Origin: an uncultured Saprospiraceae bacterium
GTDB lineage: Bacteria; Bacteroidota; Bacteroidia; Chitinophagales; Saprospiraceae
DNA length: 31,053 nt
Reading direction: 5' to 3'
NCBI GenBank assembly: GCA_937952155.1
Contig: CALFYH010000108.1
Location: 1-31,053, forward strand
Position 1 is the stretch's first letter, and each line of letters begins with the position of its first letter. Both the position numbers and the translations under genes were made by a program. A model generated the notes under the pieces. That model was given only the letters and a program-made list of their open reading frames with translations, did not search any database and was not told where the DNA came from. Shown in pieces: positions 1-7,953 of the stretch.

Positions 1-1259
1 GCTTTTTGATTGGCCCAGAAGAGGTTGTTTTTTAGGGTATTCATGCCGCCATCTGTGTAAATCCCGCCGCCATAATCCACAGAGTTGTTGTGCAAGGTAT
101 TATTGGTCAGGGTGTTGGTGCCGGAGCCTGTGTAAATCCCGCCGCCATAAACTGCTGAGTTGTTGTACAAGGTATTATTGGTCAGGGTATTGGTTCCTTC
201 ATTTGTGCAAATCCCGCCGCCGCTAATATATACCGAGTTGTTGTACAAGGTGTTATTGGTCAGGGTATTGGTGCCGTGATATGTTAAAATCCCACCAGCC
301 CAATAAGCCGAGTTGTTGTACAAGGTGTTATTGGTCAGGGTATTGGTGCCGTAGGATGTGGAAATCCCGCCGCCGTCATATCTATCTGCAGTATTTCCAT
401 TGACAGTCATAAAACTGAGATAATTCGCATTTCCACTTGTGATACTGAAGCCATCAACCGTCACACCGATGCCTGTAGTCTCATGGGCAGAAGCCAAGAC
501 TACATGGTGGGCATTTTCCCCATTTCCTGTGATGGAGAGTGTGGCCCCGCCACCGGTTACTACATCGTCATCATTGTAGTCGCCACTCAGGATGGTAGGA
601 TTGGCTGCGATATTTCTGCCTGTGATGCTGGTCTCCGTACCTGCAAAGCCTCCATATATCTTGAGTCCATCACGGAGATGGAAGGTGTAGTCACGAGTCG
701 TACCACATCCTGAGCAACCATGTGGGTAGGCCGATGGCTTGTAGGTGCCTGCGGCTACCCAGATTTCCTCTACTGAAGTGAACCAGTGGGCAAGTGCCAA
801 GGCATCTTGTAGGGATACATACGCATTGTCCCAATCCTGCCCATGATTGTCACCCAAGGCAGTGCTGGCATCATCATTGACATAGATGATAGTATTGTGC
901 GGAGCGAAGGTATAGGCTCCTGTCGCCGTATTGATGGTGACATCGTAGTAGCCAGAGACAGGGATGTCGATATTTCCTTCATCCTGAGCTCCTGTGCCCA
1001 TGGGAAATGCATTGTCATTGTCTCCCCAGTTGGTCGCCCAGTTACCCGTAGTTCTGAATTTCACAGCATTGGGAGCACCGAAGGTAGTGCCTGCGTAGAG
1101 CGGAAGGGTGCCAGTATAGATGCCAGAGCCAGAAGGTGTCAATACGATATCTCCATTCCAGTCGTTCCATGCAGTGGCAGTACCGATGATGGAGATGGTT
1201 TGACCTAACATTGCACTAAAACAACATACAGAAATAATTGTAAAAATATGCTTTATCAT
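1..1259 (-). CDS. Secreted SusE/F-like + parallel beta-helix repeat protein (partial, 3' end outside window)
   Basis: Reading leftward from the ATG at 1259, the frame stays open for 419 codons to the window edge, so the C-terminus is missing. Residues 1-20 are a signal peptide ending near MLGQ. Residues about 20-115 resemble the SusE/SusF carbohydrate-binding outer-membrane domain (pattern VKFRTTGNW, ATNWGDND, GYYDVTINTATGAYTF). Next comes a segment typical of T9SS beta-helix surface proteins (IYVNDDAS, GQDWDNAYVSLQDAL, IWVAAGTYKP, IYGGFAGTETS, LSGDYNDDD), then 25-26-residue repeats built on GGGIYT, GTNTLTNNTLYNNS. I infer a secreted, probably surface-attached polysaccharide-binding or adhesive protein whose missing end may carry a T9SS sorting domain. 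It has a box-linked promoter. The stretch is more GC-rich than its neighbours. Substrate unknown. Confidence 0.85.
   Translation of the reverse strand, partial: MIKHIFTIISVCCFSAMLGQTISIIGTATAWNDWNGDIVLTPSGSGIYTGTLPLYAGTTFGAPNAVKFRTTGNWATNWGDNDNAFPMGTGAQDEGNIDIPVSGYYDVTINTATGAYTFAPHNTIIYVNDDASTALGDNHGQDWDNAYVSLQDALALAHWFTSVEEIWVAAGTYKPSAYPHGCSGCGTTRDYTFHLRDGLKIYGGFAGTETSITGRNIAANPTILSGDYNDDDVVTGGGATLSITGNGENAHHVVLASAHETTGIGVTVDGFSITSGNANYLSFMTVNGNTADRYDGGGISTSYGTNTLTNNTLYNNSAYWAGGILTYHGTNTLTNNTLYNNSVYISGGGICTNEGTNTLTNNTLYNNSAVYGGGIYTGSGTNTLTNNTLHNNSVDYGGGIYTDGGMNTLKNNLFWANQK
30..374 (-). repeat. In-gene tandem repeats of 75-78 bp (beta-helix coils)
   Basis: The anchor AAATCCC recurs at 59, 134, 209, 287 and 362, giving spacings of 75, 75, 78 and 75 bases. 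The phrase GAGTTGTTG recurs at 82, 157, 235 and 310. Units encode 25 or 26 residues of the form GGGIYT-x(3)-GTNTLTNNTLYNNS-x(3-4). The shared core is almost identical at the DNA level, while 3-6 residues between cores vary. This indicates recent in-frame duplication rather than ancient, only protein-level conservation. Confidence 0.9.
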
Positions 1260-1279
1260 AATAGTGAGATTTAACATGA

Positions 1280-1337
1280 CAAAAGTATGGTTGGTATATA
1301 AATTTAAAAAAAAAAGGGCTATCACATAATCATGTGA
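1280..1337 (-). promoter_or_regulatory. Palindromic box + promoter of the beta-helix gene
   Basis: The palindrome TCACATAATCATGTGA is at 1322-1337. Reading leftward, a Bacteroidota -7 box TACTTTTG is at 1287-1280, 34 bp beyond the palindrome edge. The gene's ATG is 20 bp further on. A run of ten T lies between box and -7 element in place of a clear -33 TTG. Known: TAnnTTTG is the Bacteroidota -7 consensus. Inferred: the palindrome is an operator. Confidence 0.68.
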
Positions 1338-1423
1338 AAATTCTAAGGGGTACAATAAATTATTAAGATCATGGACAAACTATAGGCAGAAGATGCATCA
1401 AAAAAGCAACATTGGGTGATTTG

Positions 1424-1510
1424 TTAAAGAAATAAAATGAGTGCTAAAATTAATTTACATAATGTTTCCATTTTGATCGTCTTGAGATATAAAAAATGAG
1501 TGCCTTTCAT
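1424..1510 (-). CDS. 28-codon mini-ORF with hydrophobic C-terminus (small protein or gene remnant)
   Basis: An ATG at 1510 opens 28 codons ending in TAA at 1424. The peptide starts MKGTHFLYLKTIK and ends with a hydrophobic run (METLCKLILALILFL), like a signal peptide with nothing after it. What makes it notable is its promoter: a perfect TATTTTTG at 1542-1535, 24 bp before the ATG, preceded by the palindromic box at the same 33-bp spacing as the larger genes. It may be a membrane micropeptide, the stub of a decayed exported protein whose promoter survives, or just the leader of a longer transcript into the beta-helix gene. Coding status is uncertain. Confidence 0.35.
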   Translation of the reverse strand: MKGTHFLYLKTIKMETLCKLILALILFL

Positions 1511-1534
1511 CACAATAATATGTTATTACCAATG

Positions 1535-1591
1535 CAAAAATAAATCAATCGAATAGAGTGGTATAAAATGGCGTATCACATGATGATGTGA
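1535..1591 (-). promoter_or_regulatory. Palindromic box + leftward promoter of the mini-ORF
   Basis: The palindrome TCACATGATGATGTGA lies at 1576-1591. Leftward, TATTTTTG lies at 1542-1535, 33 bp from the box, exactly the spacing at the response-regulator and propeller promoters. Rightward, a weaker 7-of-8 element GACTTTTG at 1622-1629 is 30 bp from the box. A minor divergent start toward the kinase gene is therefore possible. Confidence 0.62.
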
Positions 1592-1705
1592 ATTTTTTTC
1601 TTATTGAGGCAGAAAACAATTGACTTTTGGATTGATATGATATTAAAAAAAACCTAGCAATACAAATTTATCATGCCCTGAGCATCCTATATTGAAAATT
1701 AACTC

Positions 1706-1713
1706 TAATTTTG
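1706..1713 (+). promoter_or_regulatory. -7 box of the sensor-kinase gene
   Basis: TAATTTTG matches TAnnTTTG exactly and ends 22 bp before the TTG start codon. There is no palindromic box at the 33-bp spacing and no good -33 TTG, so this promoter looks independent of the box. Confidence 0.45.
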
Positions 1714-1735
1714 ATGTTAATAATCTATTGAAACT

Positions 1736-4642
1736 TTGAGATTCTTTTTATTCCTAATATTGACACTGTACGCTTACAAATCAGTTAGCCAAGAGCTGTT
1801 TTACAATGTGTACAATTATACTTCTAGAGAGTTAGATTTAGACATGTTGGTATTTGAAATGGTACAAGACAGAAGCGGTTTAATATGGATTAGAGACTAT
1901 AATAGTATTGGCATTTTTGATGGTAGAAAATTCAGGAATGTAACAAAACAATTGGAAAAAATAGCAGGAGGAAGTATAGAAGTCTTCGATATACACGCCG
2001 ATCTTGATGGTCAGATTTGGATAAGTTGTAATTTTGGTGTATTTCGATATACTGCATTTATAGGATTTGTTAGACTAAATATTGATTATCACAATAAAAG
2101 CCTCGATAATATTACTGCGATAGGTGATGATTGTAATCACAATCTATATCTTGGAACTACCACTGGTGATATCCTGAAAGTCAATAAAGAAACAGGTCAG
2201 ATACTAAAGGAGTATCAACTTCCTACAAAATCCATTGTAAAATATGCACATGTAAGTAATGATGACATATGGGTATGCTCCAATTTTGGAGTTTCTAAGT
2301 GTAATTCAAAGGGTGATTGCGTGCAGCTCTATACCTTCAAGCCTTATAACAATCAAAATACATTTGCAGATAATAGATTTCAAAAAGTAAAATCTTTAAA
2401 TAATGGTCAGATTATCGCTACTAACAATGAGAATAAATTATTGGTATTCGACACAAATGGTACACTAATAGATTCCATCACATTTGACCTAAAATCAACA
2501 GAAAAATTTGTCAATGATTGGATAGAAATTTCAGATAGAAATATTTTTGTAGGAACCTATGACGGCATCTACAATTATAACATGTTTACGAAAGAATTAA
2601 GGAAAAAGCAAAATGAGTACTTAATTAAAAATCAATTTTACAATACGCAAATTTTGTCATTATTGTTGACCAAAAACCAAGTAATTTATCTGGGAGCTTC
2701 AACTAATATTTCGAAAATTAATATTCAAAATGAACAATTTCAAAACTTTAATTATAAATATCCATCACGGACAATGCTAGTCAAAGAGATTCCATACCTG
2801 GGTCATCAATGGGTGATCGTGACAGAATACGATGGTATACTCTTATTTGACCCAAAAGAATTGAACTCTAAAAGAATACTTGCGCTTCCTGATGAAACAA
2901 TAGTATGGGCTGTATATGATTCTTTGGTTCCATGTTTATGGATAGCGACCAACGATAATATCTTAAAAGTTGATGTAAATCATAAAACAAAAATTATTGG
3001 AAAGTATCCCACATTTGGTAGAATATCAAGCATGGCAACGGATAAACATCGGTTATGGTTTGTTTCTGATAATGTCCTATATGCTTTGAATAAAAATCAT
3101 CATACAATTGTGAGACATTCTGACAATTCGCAATCATTAAATATTGTGGCTTGTTCGGACGATGGTACTGTTATAGCAGGAGGAACAAACATTTATATTA
3201 TGGTCCATGATACGCTCCAAAAGTTGTCTTTGCTGGAAGATCCTGTATTAGAAAGAATCAATAGTTTATTTTTTGATCACGATAATTCTATTTATTTTAC
3301 AAGCAGTCGAAAGCTAATAAAGTATAATCTTAAAACCAAAATAAAGAAGATATATGATAGTTCAATTGGATTACCAAATGAAGGTCTAAGCTATGTAGTC
3401 TATGATGATGACACCCATTTATGGATTTGTACACGAGCTTCTGGCTTATGCAGGTTTAATATCAAAGATGAAAGTGTACAATATTTTAAGGAAGGCGAAG
3501 GTCTAGTTGATAACTTATATTTATTTGGGATATCTGTGGTAAAAAAGGGTCTTATCGCAGCGCACCGCTGGCAGTTTTTTAGTTATTATCAGCCGAAAGC
3601 CAAGGAGCACTTACTTGCAGAAACACCATTCTTATTAAGTAATATTTTAGTCAACAAAAAAAATCAAACAACCGAAGTACTAAAAACTGGAAAGATTACA
3701 GTACCTTCTGTCAATTCTCTCATAAGCATGGATATCACCTATCCAAGTCACTTAAATCAACAATTGATCACATTGCAATACCGTTTGAAATCTGAACACG
3801 ATACCATTTGGTCAGAAATTGGAGATGATCATAAATTGGTGATTAGCCAATTGGCCCCTGGCAAATATAATTTGGAACTCAAAGCAATCAATAATCAGTT
3901 TCCAAAAGATAGCATGGTTTCATCACTTTCTATCATCTCGCTAAGTCCCTTTTATTTACGTTGGTGGTTTTTTGTTCTTGTATTGTTATCATCCTATATT
4001 GCAATATATATGGTATATCGATATAAGCAAATGCAAAGAAAGAAAATTGAAAATTTAAGGTCAAGAATTTCCAAAGACTTGCACGATGAAATGGGAAGCA
4101 ATCTTAGCAGTATTATGTTATTAGGGGAAATTGCCATAATAAAAAATGACAATAGCCAAAAAATATTGCCCCAGATTGTAGAAAAAACTAAGTATGTGAT
4201 GCAAAGCATGTCTGATATAGTCTGGAGCATTAATCCTGGCAATGATACGTTGCCAAATATTATTCAAAAGATTCAAACTACATGTTTTGATGTCTTAGAA
4301 CCTGCAGACGTAAACATCAACTTTAATATAGCTGAAGACGTCAACCATATTTCAATAGAAATGGCAAAACGCCAAGCATTTTATATGATTTTCAAAGAAT
4401 CAATCAATAATTGTGCAAAATATAGCAAAGCACAAAACGTAACTTTTAGCATTAAATTACAAAAAAACAAAATCGTGGCTTCTTTAGAAGATGACGGGAT
4501 TGGATTTGATATAACCACTATCAATATGGGAAATGGTCTCAAAAATATAGTCTCAAGGGCGAAAGTAATTGGTGGACAAGCCATCATCGACTCTTCTCCT
4601 ATGCACGGGACAAAAATTTTGGTAACCATTCCAATCAATTGA
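1736..4642 (+). CDS. Reg_prop/Y_Y_Y two-component sensor histidine kinase (HisKA_3 type)
   Basis: An inner-membrane sensor kinase of 968 residues. Residues 1-19 are a signal peptide. Residues about 20-640 are two-component-propeller repeats (for example GLIWIRDYNSIGIFDG and LWICTRASGLCRFN), followed by a Y_Y_Y-like domain at about 650-735. One transmembrane helix lies near 741-763. The dimerisation helix has the DLHDEMG motif with the phospho-accepting His at about 783, typical of HisKA_3 kinases that pair with NarL/LuxR regulators. The ATPase domain shows an N box (KESINNCAKYSKA, about 887-899) and DDGIGFD (about 918). No response-regulator domain is fused, unlike hybrid HTCS proteins, so the nearby leftward LuxR-type regulator is the natural partner. 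The start is TTG: an in-frame stop lies at 1721 and later ATGs would delete the signal peptide. The ligand is unknown; propellers of this type commonly sense glycan fragments. Confidence 0.9.
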   Translation: MRFFLFLILTLYAYKSVSQELFYNVYNYTSRELDLDMLVFEMVQDRSGLIWIRDYNSIGIFDGRKFRNVTKQLEKIAGGSIEVFDIHADLDGQIWISCNFGVFRYTAFIGFVRLNIDYHNKSLDNITAIGDDCNHNLYLGTTTGDILKVNKETGQILKEYQLPTKSIVKYAHVSNDDIWVCSNFGVSKCNSKGDCVQLYTFKPYNNQNTFADNRFQKVKSLNNGQIIATNNENKLLVFDTNGTLIDSITFDLKSTEKFVNDWIEISDRNIFVGTYDGIYNYNMFTKELRKKQNEYLIKNQFYNTQILSLLLTKNQVIYLGASTNISKINIQNEQFQNFNYKYPSRTMLVKEIPYLGHQWVIVTEYDGILLFDPKELNSKRILALPDETIVWAVYDSLVPCLWIATNDNILKVDVNHKTKIIGKYPTFGRISSMATDKHRLWFVSDNVLYALNKNHHTIVRHSDNSQSLNIVACSDDGTVIAGGTNIYIMVHDTLQKLSLLEDPVLERINSLFFDHDNSIYFTSSRKLIKYNLKTKIKKIYDSSIGLPNEGLSYVVYDDDTHLWICTRASGLCRFNIKDESVQYFKEGEGLVDNLYLFGISVVKKGLIAAHRWQFFSYYQPKAKEHLLAETPFLLSNILVNKKNQTTEVLKTGKITVPSVNSLISMDITYPSHLNQQLITLQYRLKSEHDTIWSEIGDDHKLVISQLAPGKYNLELKAINNQFPKDSMVSSLSIISLSPFYLRWWFFVLVLLSSYIAIYMVYRYKQMQRKKIENLRSRISKDLHDEMGSNLSSIMLLGEIAIIKNDNSQKILPQIVEKTKYVMQSMSDIVWSINPGNDTLPNIIQKIQTTCFDVLEPADVNINFNIAEDVNHISIEMAKRQAFYMIFKESINNCAKYSKAQNVTFSIKLQKNKIVASLEDDGIGFDITTINMGNGLKNIVSRAKVIGGQAIIDSSPMHGTKILVTIPIN

Positions 4643-4793
4643 GCGGATATTTGATTTTTTATTGCCTTATAATCAATATCTTATGAACCTGAGTTCACAA
4701 TTATCTCTTAGTTTAGTACCATAAACTCATATATGTAAAAGCAATAACCTATTGATTATCAACAAAGAAAATTTTAAACATAATCAAAGCATC

Positions 4794-6605
4794 TTACCAA
4801 ACAAGCACTTTTTGCATCTCTTTTGTTGCATCTGAATAGATGATTTCGATGATAAAAAATCCTTTGGATTCAATACCCATTGTTAGGTGCTCCTGTCCAT
4901 TTGATAATACCGTACTTTTTAGAAGCCTTCCATAGGTATCATAAAGATTTATGCCATATATTGTTTTTGGAGATCGTAAATGGAAACTCCCATCTACGGA
5001 AGGATTCGGATAGATAGTAGCCAAAGAATTCCAATTTTTAGATGGACTGTCATCTGTTTCTGTGAGGCAAGAAGATTCAATTAATGCTTGATACGCTGGT
5101 GTATAAGGAGCAGATTGGTAAATATTGTCTAAATGCCCAAAACTTCCATAGTGCGATGTATTATCATCTGCTAGCACAAAGCCCATCATTAATTCTAAAT
5201 CAAAGTCATTAAAAATAACATCCATCCATCTTTGATACAAATCTTTCAGCCTAGAGTCGTAAATACTCTGATAAATAGCTTTTGAATATGGTGGTGGTGT
5301 ACCAAATTGAGGATATTGCACTTGGGGAAATGGACTTGATTCATAGGTAATTAGGCGTTTACCATTGACCTTGGCTATATCATTGTGCCTTGACATGTTT
5401 TCGATAATTTCACCATCGAGATTTTTTTCAAGCATCTGCAGCACTTGATCTACTGTGAGATTACTCCCCATTGATTCTGCCAATAATCGGTCGCTTTCGG
5501 TAATATATAGATTTCCAGTGCAACTTATCGCATCATAGGAATCATTGAGATTAAAAAAATCCATACCTTTTGCAGATTTAAGCGCAACTTCAGCCCAAGC
5601 CTGTTGCCCACAAAGGACCCGAGTCAAAGAATGGTTATTAAATTTGCCTTTAAAGGAATTAAAAGATTGACCAGCAAAATAAGCATATTTATATTGATGC
5701 TCTGGGTGGATAGAGCTGCCTTTATTTGCAAGCCAATGGTTAGAAATATGGTTTGTATTCCACACTTCATTACTGTATTCTAGAAATACCTGAATGTCTC
5801 TATTTAAATCATTATCTAACATTTCAGCCAAATTTTGCAGAAACTGTGTATTTGCAGCATGCGGAAGATTGAGCCACATGTTTTTACCTAGCTTATTACA
5901 GAGTAATATCAGATACTCGTACGCTACACCCTTGGATGTGGTTTGATTATAGTATTCTGGAGTTATTCTATCTTCCCACCTTTCGATGGTATTGATATTG
6001 GTCTCAGTCCAATTTAAAAATCTTATGGTGGAAAATGGGGCTAATTTTTCAAGAAATGCAGGGTTAAAAATATCTTCTTCTGCTTTTGTATTAGGAAGCA
6101 TGAGCTTTACATTCCTTATTGGATCTGTAATTTCTGATTTAGTAATGTGTAACAAAATTTCACCTTTATCCTTTGGAGATATTTGATATACTTTGGTAGA
6201 AGCCGTCTCTGATACAAGGAAATCCACATCTTCTCCCTCTAATGAAATAGATCCAGTACCTTCATATAGCAAGGTGTAGTTACCAGATGGATGTATACCG
6301 TTATTGTCAAGACAAATAATACGTTTTAGTGTGTGTGTAATTCCATCTTGATTAACTGGGATACTATAAGGATATCCAGTGACAGCAGAAAATCCTGAAT
6401 TATTATTCTCAAAAGGATGTAAATCTTCATCTAGCCACTCACTAGCCTGTAGCATCAAATCTGCAAACGGCATTTCCTTTGTCCAGTATTTATTGAAGTA
6501 AAGATTGATACCTATTTCCCTACACTCTTTTTGCCCAAAAACAGTATTATTAATAAAAAAAATGACGAAAATCAGCGCTATGAATCGTTTGGTAATTTGT
6601 AACAT
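4794..6605 (-). CDS. Secreted glycoside-hydrolase-like T9SS cargo protein
   Basis: 603 residues. Residues 1-25 are a signal peptide ending VFGQ. The middle resembles TIM-barrel proteins of the clan GH-A kind: RFLNWTETN, then LEYSNEVWN with Glu280 in the acid/base-like NEVW motif, then LITYESSP with Glu422 as a nucleophile candidate. The 142-residue spacing suits strands 4 and 7 of such a barrel. Residues about 530-603 form a T9SS type-A sorting domain (IYPNPSVDGSF, INLYDTYGRLL, GFFIIEI). It starts 99 bp downstream of the response-regulator gene on the same strand and shows no box or perfect -7 element of its own, so it is probably co-transcribed with the regulator. Catalytic activity is inferred from motifs; the family and substrate are not assigned. 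Confidence 0.78.
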   Translation of the reverse strand: MLQITKRFIALIFVIFFINNTVFGQKECREIGINLYFNKYWTKEMPFADLMLQASEWLDEDLHPFENNNSGFSAVTGYPYSIPVNQDGITHTLKRIICLDNNGIHPSGNYTLLYEGTGSISLEGEDVDFLVSETASTKVYQISPKDKGEILLHITKSEITDPIRNVKLMLPNTKAEEDIFNPAFLEKLAPFSTIRFLNWTETNINTIERWEDRITPEYYNQTTSKGVAYEYLILLCNKLGKNMWLNLPHAANTQFLQNLAEMLDNDLNRDIQVFLEYSNEVWNTNHISNHWLANKGSSIHPEHQYKYAYFAGQSFNSFKGKFNNHSLTRVLCGQQAWAEVALKSAKGMDFFNLNDSYDAISCTGNLYITESDRLLAESMGSNLTVDQVLQMLEKNLDGEIIENMSRHNDIAKVNGKRLITYESSPFPQVQYPQFGTPPPYSKAIYQSIYDSRLKDLYQRWMDVIFNDFDLELMMGFVLADDNTSHYGSFGHLDNIYQSAPYTPAYQALIESSCLTETDDSPSKNWNSLATIYPNPSVDGSFHLRSPKTIYGINLYDTYGRLLKSTVLSNGQEHLTMGIESKGFFIIEIIYSDATKEMQKVLVW

Positions 6606-6704
6606 TATAGGAGTTTTATGAATTAATTGAAAGTGATTATTTGAATATGAATTTAATTTTAAAATAACAATACTATGATTTTTCTAATAGGTAAGATGGC
6701 ATGA

Positions 6705-7334
6705 TTATTTATCTATGAAAACTTTGTGAACAGCTTCTGTTACGCTATGAACATGCAATTTTTCATAAATCCTTTTCACATAGGAACGAATAGTGTCTAT
6801 GCTCAAAATCATTTCTGCTGCTACCAATTTATAACTATACCCTTTTGCCAAGAGATTTAAAATCAATAATTCTCTTTCAGTAAGATTATTTTCTTGCTTT
6901 GAATTGCCTTTAGCAAATGGCAATTGTAGTACTTTACGAGCTATAGAAGGACTCATAGGTGCTCCGCCATTATGCACATCCCGAATACTATTCAGCAATG
7001 TTAAGAGTGAATTTTTCTTTAAAAGATAACCAGTTGCTCCTGCCTGAAGTGCCTGAAATATTCTATCATCATCATCAAAGACAGTATTCATAATGACTTC
7101 AATATTTGGAAATAATGGTTTTAAAGCTCTTACACCTTCGATACCACTCATACCAGGCATGTCTATGTCCATGAGGATTACATCTGGCTGGTTTTTACTG
7201 CTGTTTTGGACTACATCAATGCACTGATCGTAAGCACCAATCAAAGCAAATCCCTCCGCATCTTTTATGATGGTTGACAATACTTCTCTTAGGGTGCTAT
7301 TATCCTCGTATATTGCAACACGAATGTCCTCCAT
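6705..7334 (-). CDS. NarL/LuxR-family response regulator
   Basis: 209 residues in two domains. The receiver (about 4-120) has the acidic pair Glu10/Asp11, the phospho-acceptor Asp56 in ILMDIDMPG, Thr84 and the conserved Lys in GYLLKK (about 106). The C-terminal LuxR-type helix-turn-helix (about 150-205) reads LTERELLILNLLAKGYSYK with recognition helix SIDTIRSYVKRIYEKL. Such regulators dimerise on phosphorylation and bind inverted repeats of about 16-20 bp. Its own promoter carries the perfect palindrome TCACATGATCATGTGA, suggesting autoregulation, and three more copies lie within 9 kb. The HisKA_3 kinase at 1736 is the likely cognate sensor; this pairing is inferred from family rules and proximity. 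Confidence 0.93.
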   Translation of the reverse strand: MEDIRVAIYEDNSTLREVLSTIIKDAEGFALIGAYDQCIDVVQNSSKNQPDVILMDIDMPGMSGIEGVRALKPLFPNIEVIMNTVFDDDDRIFQALQAGATGYLLKKNSLLTLLNSIRDVHNGGAPMSPSIARKVLQLPFAKGNSKQENNLTERELLILNLLAKGYSYKLVAAEMILSIDTIRSYVKRIYEKLHVHSVTEAVHKVFIDK

Positions 7335-7351
7335 AATAACATAATTTGAAA

Positions 7352-7408
7352 CAAAGTTACAACCAAAAAATATATGGGTGGCAAAAACCGTGTCACATGA
7401 TCATGTGA
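7352..7408 (-). promoter_or_regulatory. Perfect palindromic box + promoter of the response-regulator gene
   Basis: TCACATGATCATGTGA at 7393-7408 is fully symmetric over 16 bp. Leftward comes CACGG, then a TTTTTG that can serve as the -33 element, then 22 bp, then the -7 box TAACTTTG at 7359-7352. The box-to-(-7) gap is 33 bp. The ATG follows 17 bp after the -7 box. The box would sit at roughly -44 to -59, an activator-like position. Confidence 0.72.
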
Positions 7409-7549
7409 AATTTTTTAATTTTGATTGTAGAATGATGAATGTTGGTATTGAAACAAAATAACTTTCCATATAATGGCATATACTCATCTTTTAGTTATGC
7501 ATTGTTGTTATATAAAATATTCATCTAGGAATTGTGTATAATACATGAC

Positions 7550-7903
7550 TTATTCATCAATTTCAGCACAAACACATCTCATCCTGCGTTTCCATTCTGG
7601 ATTGTAAGCACTGGTAAGTTTAACATTAACCATCCAATTTTTTCCATCAAAACTAGGTTCAGAATATGTAGCTTGGCCTTCCATTATTGCAGAGGTACTA
7701 TCCAATGCACTCCAGCCACAACTTAATATTCTTTTACCATCAGGACACTCGGTAATTAATTGTTTCATTTGTTGTCCATTCACTGTTGTTTCTTTTACAA
7801 TAATCTCATAACCTTTGATAGATGTGGAACAATTTGTACAATCCACCTTTGGGTCACAAGATAAAAAGCTAATAATTAGAAAGTAAAAGATTGGGTTTTT
7901 CAT
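7550..7903 (-). CDS. Small lipoprotein, unrecognised
   Basis: 117 residues. The N-terminus MKNPIFYFLIISFLSC is a lipoprotein signal with Cys16 as the lipidation site. The mature part is Cys-rich at its start (CDPKVDCTNC), and further Cys occur in ITECPDG, LSCGW and MRCVCAE. It lies 50 bp downstream of the interrupted propeller gene on the same strand with no TAnnTTTG box between, so it is probably the last gene of that transcript. I do not recognise the family. It may be anchored in the outer membrane and act with the neighbouring surface proteins. Confidence 0.72.
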   Translation of the reverse strand: MKNPIFYFLIISFLSCDPKVDCTNCSTSIKGYEIIVKETTVNGQQMKQLITECPDGKRILSCGWSALDSTSAIMEGQATYSEPSFDGKNWMVNVKLTSAYNPEWKRRMRCVCAEIDE

Positions 7904-7953
7904 GATTTTAGTATTAATTTGAAAATTTAAAATTAGGTATGTTGAATAATGAA

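Larger units (their letters stand above)
1260..1735. other. Divergent intergenic region with two palindromic boxes and a mini-ORF
   Basis: This AT-rich spacer lies between the leftward beta-helix gene and the rightward kinase gene. It holds two copies of the TCACAT-N4-ATGTGA palindrome (1322-1337 and 1576-1591), each with a leftward -7 box, a leftward 28-codon ORF (1424-1510) and a rightward -7 box at 1706-1713. No RNA gene or mobile-element end was recognised. Confidence 0.7.

Noticed and set aside
59..374. Regular repeats with about 75-bp period, at first glance CRISPR-like
   Set aside because: They are in frame within a beta-helix coding region, the conserved part is longer than the variable part, and units encode a known coil pattern.
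483..1208. Open frames on the plus strand opposite the beta-helix gene
   Set aside because: They have no recognisable content and are mirrored by a strong leftward protein with signal peptide and known domains.
4643..4793. Terminator search between the convergent kinase and glycosidase-like genes
   Set aside because: Only a 4-bp stem (GAAC/GTTC) was found, too weak to call.
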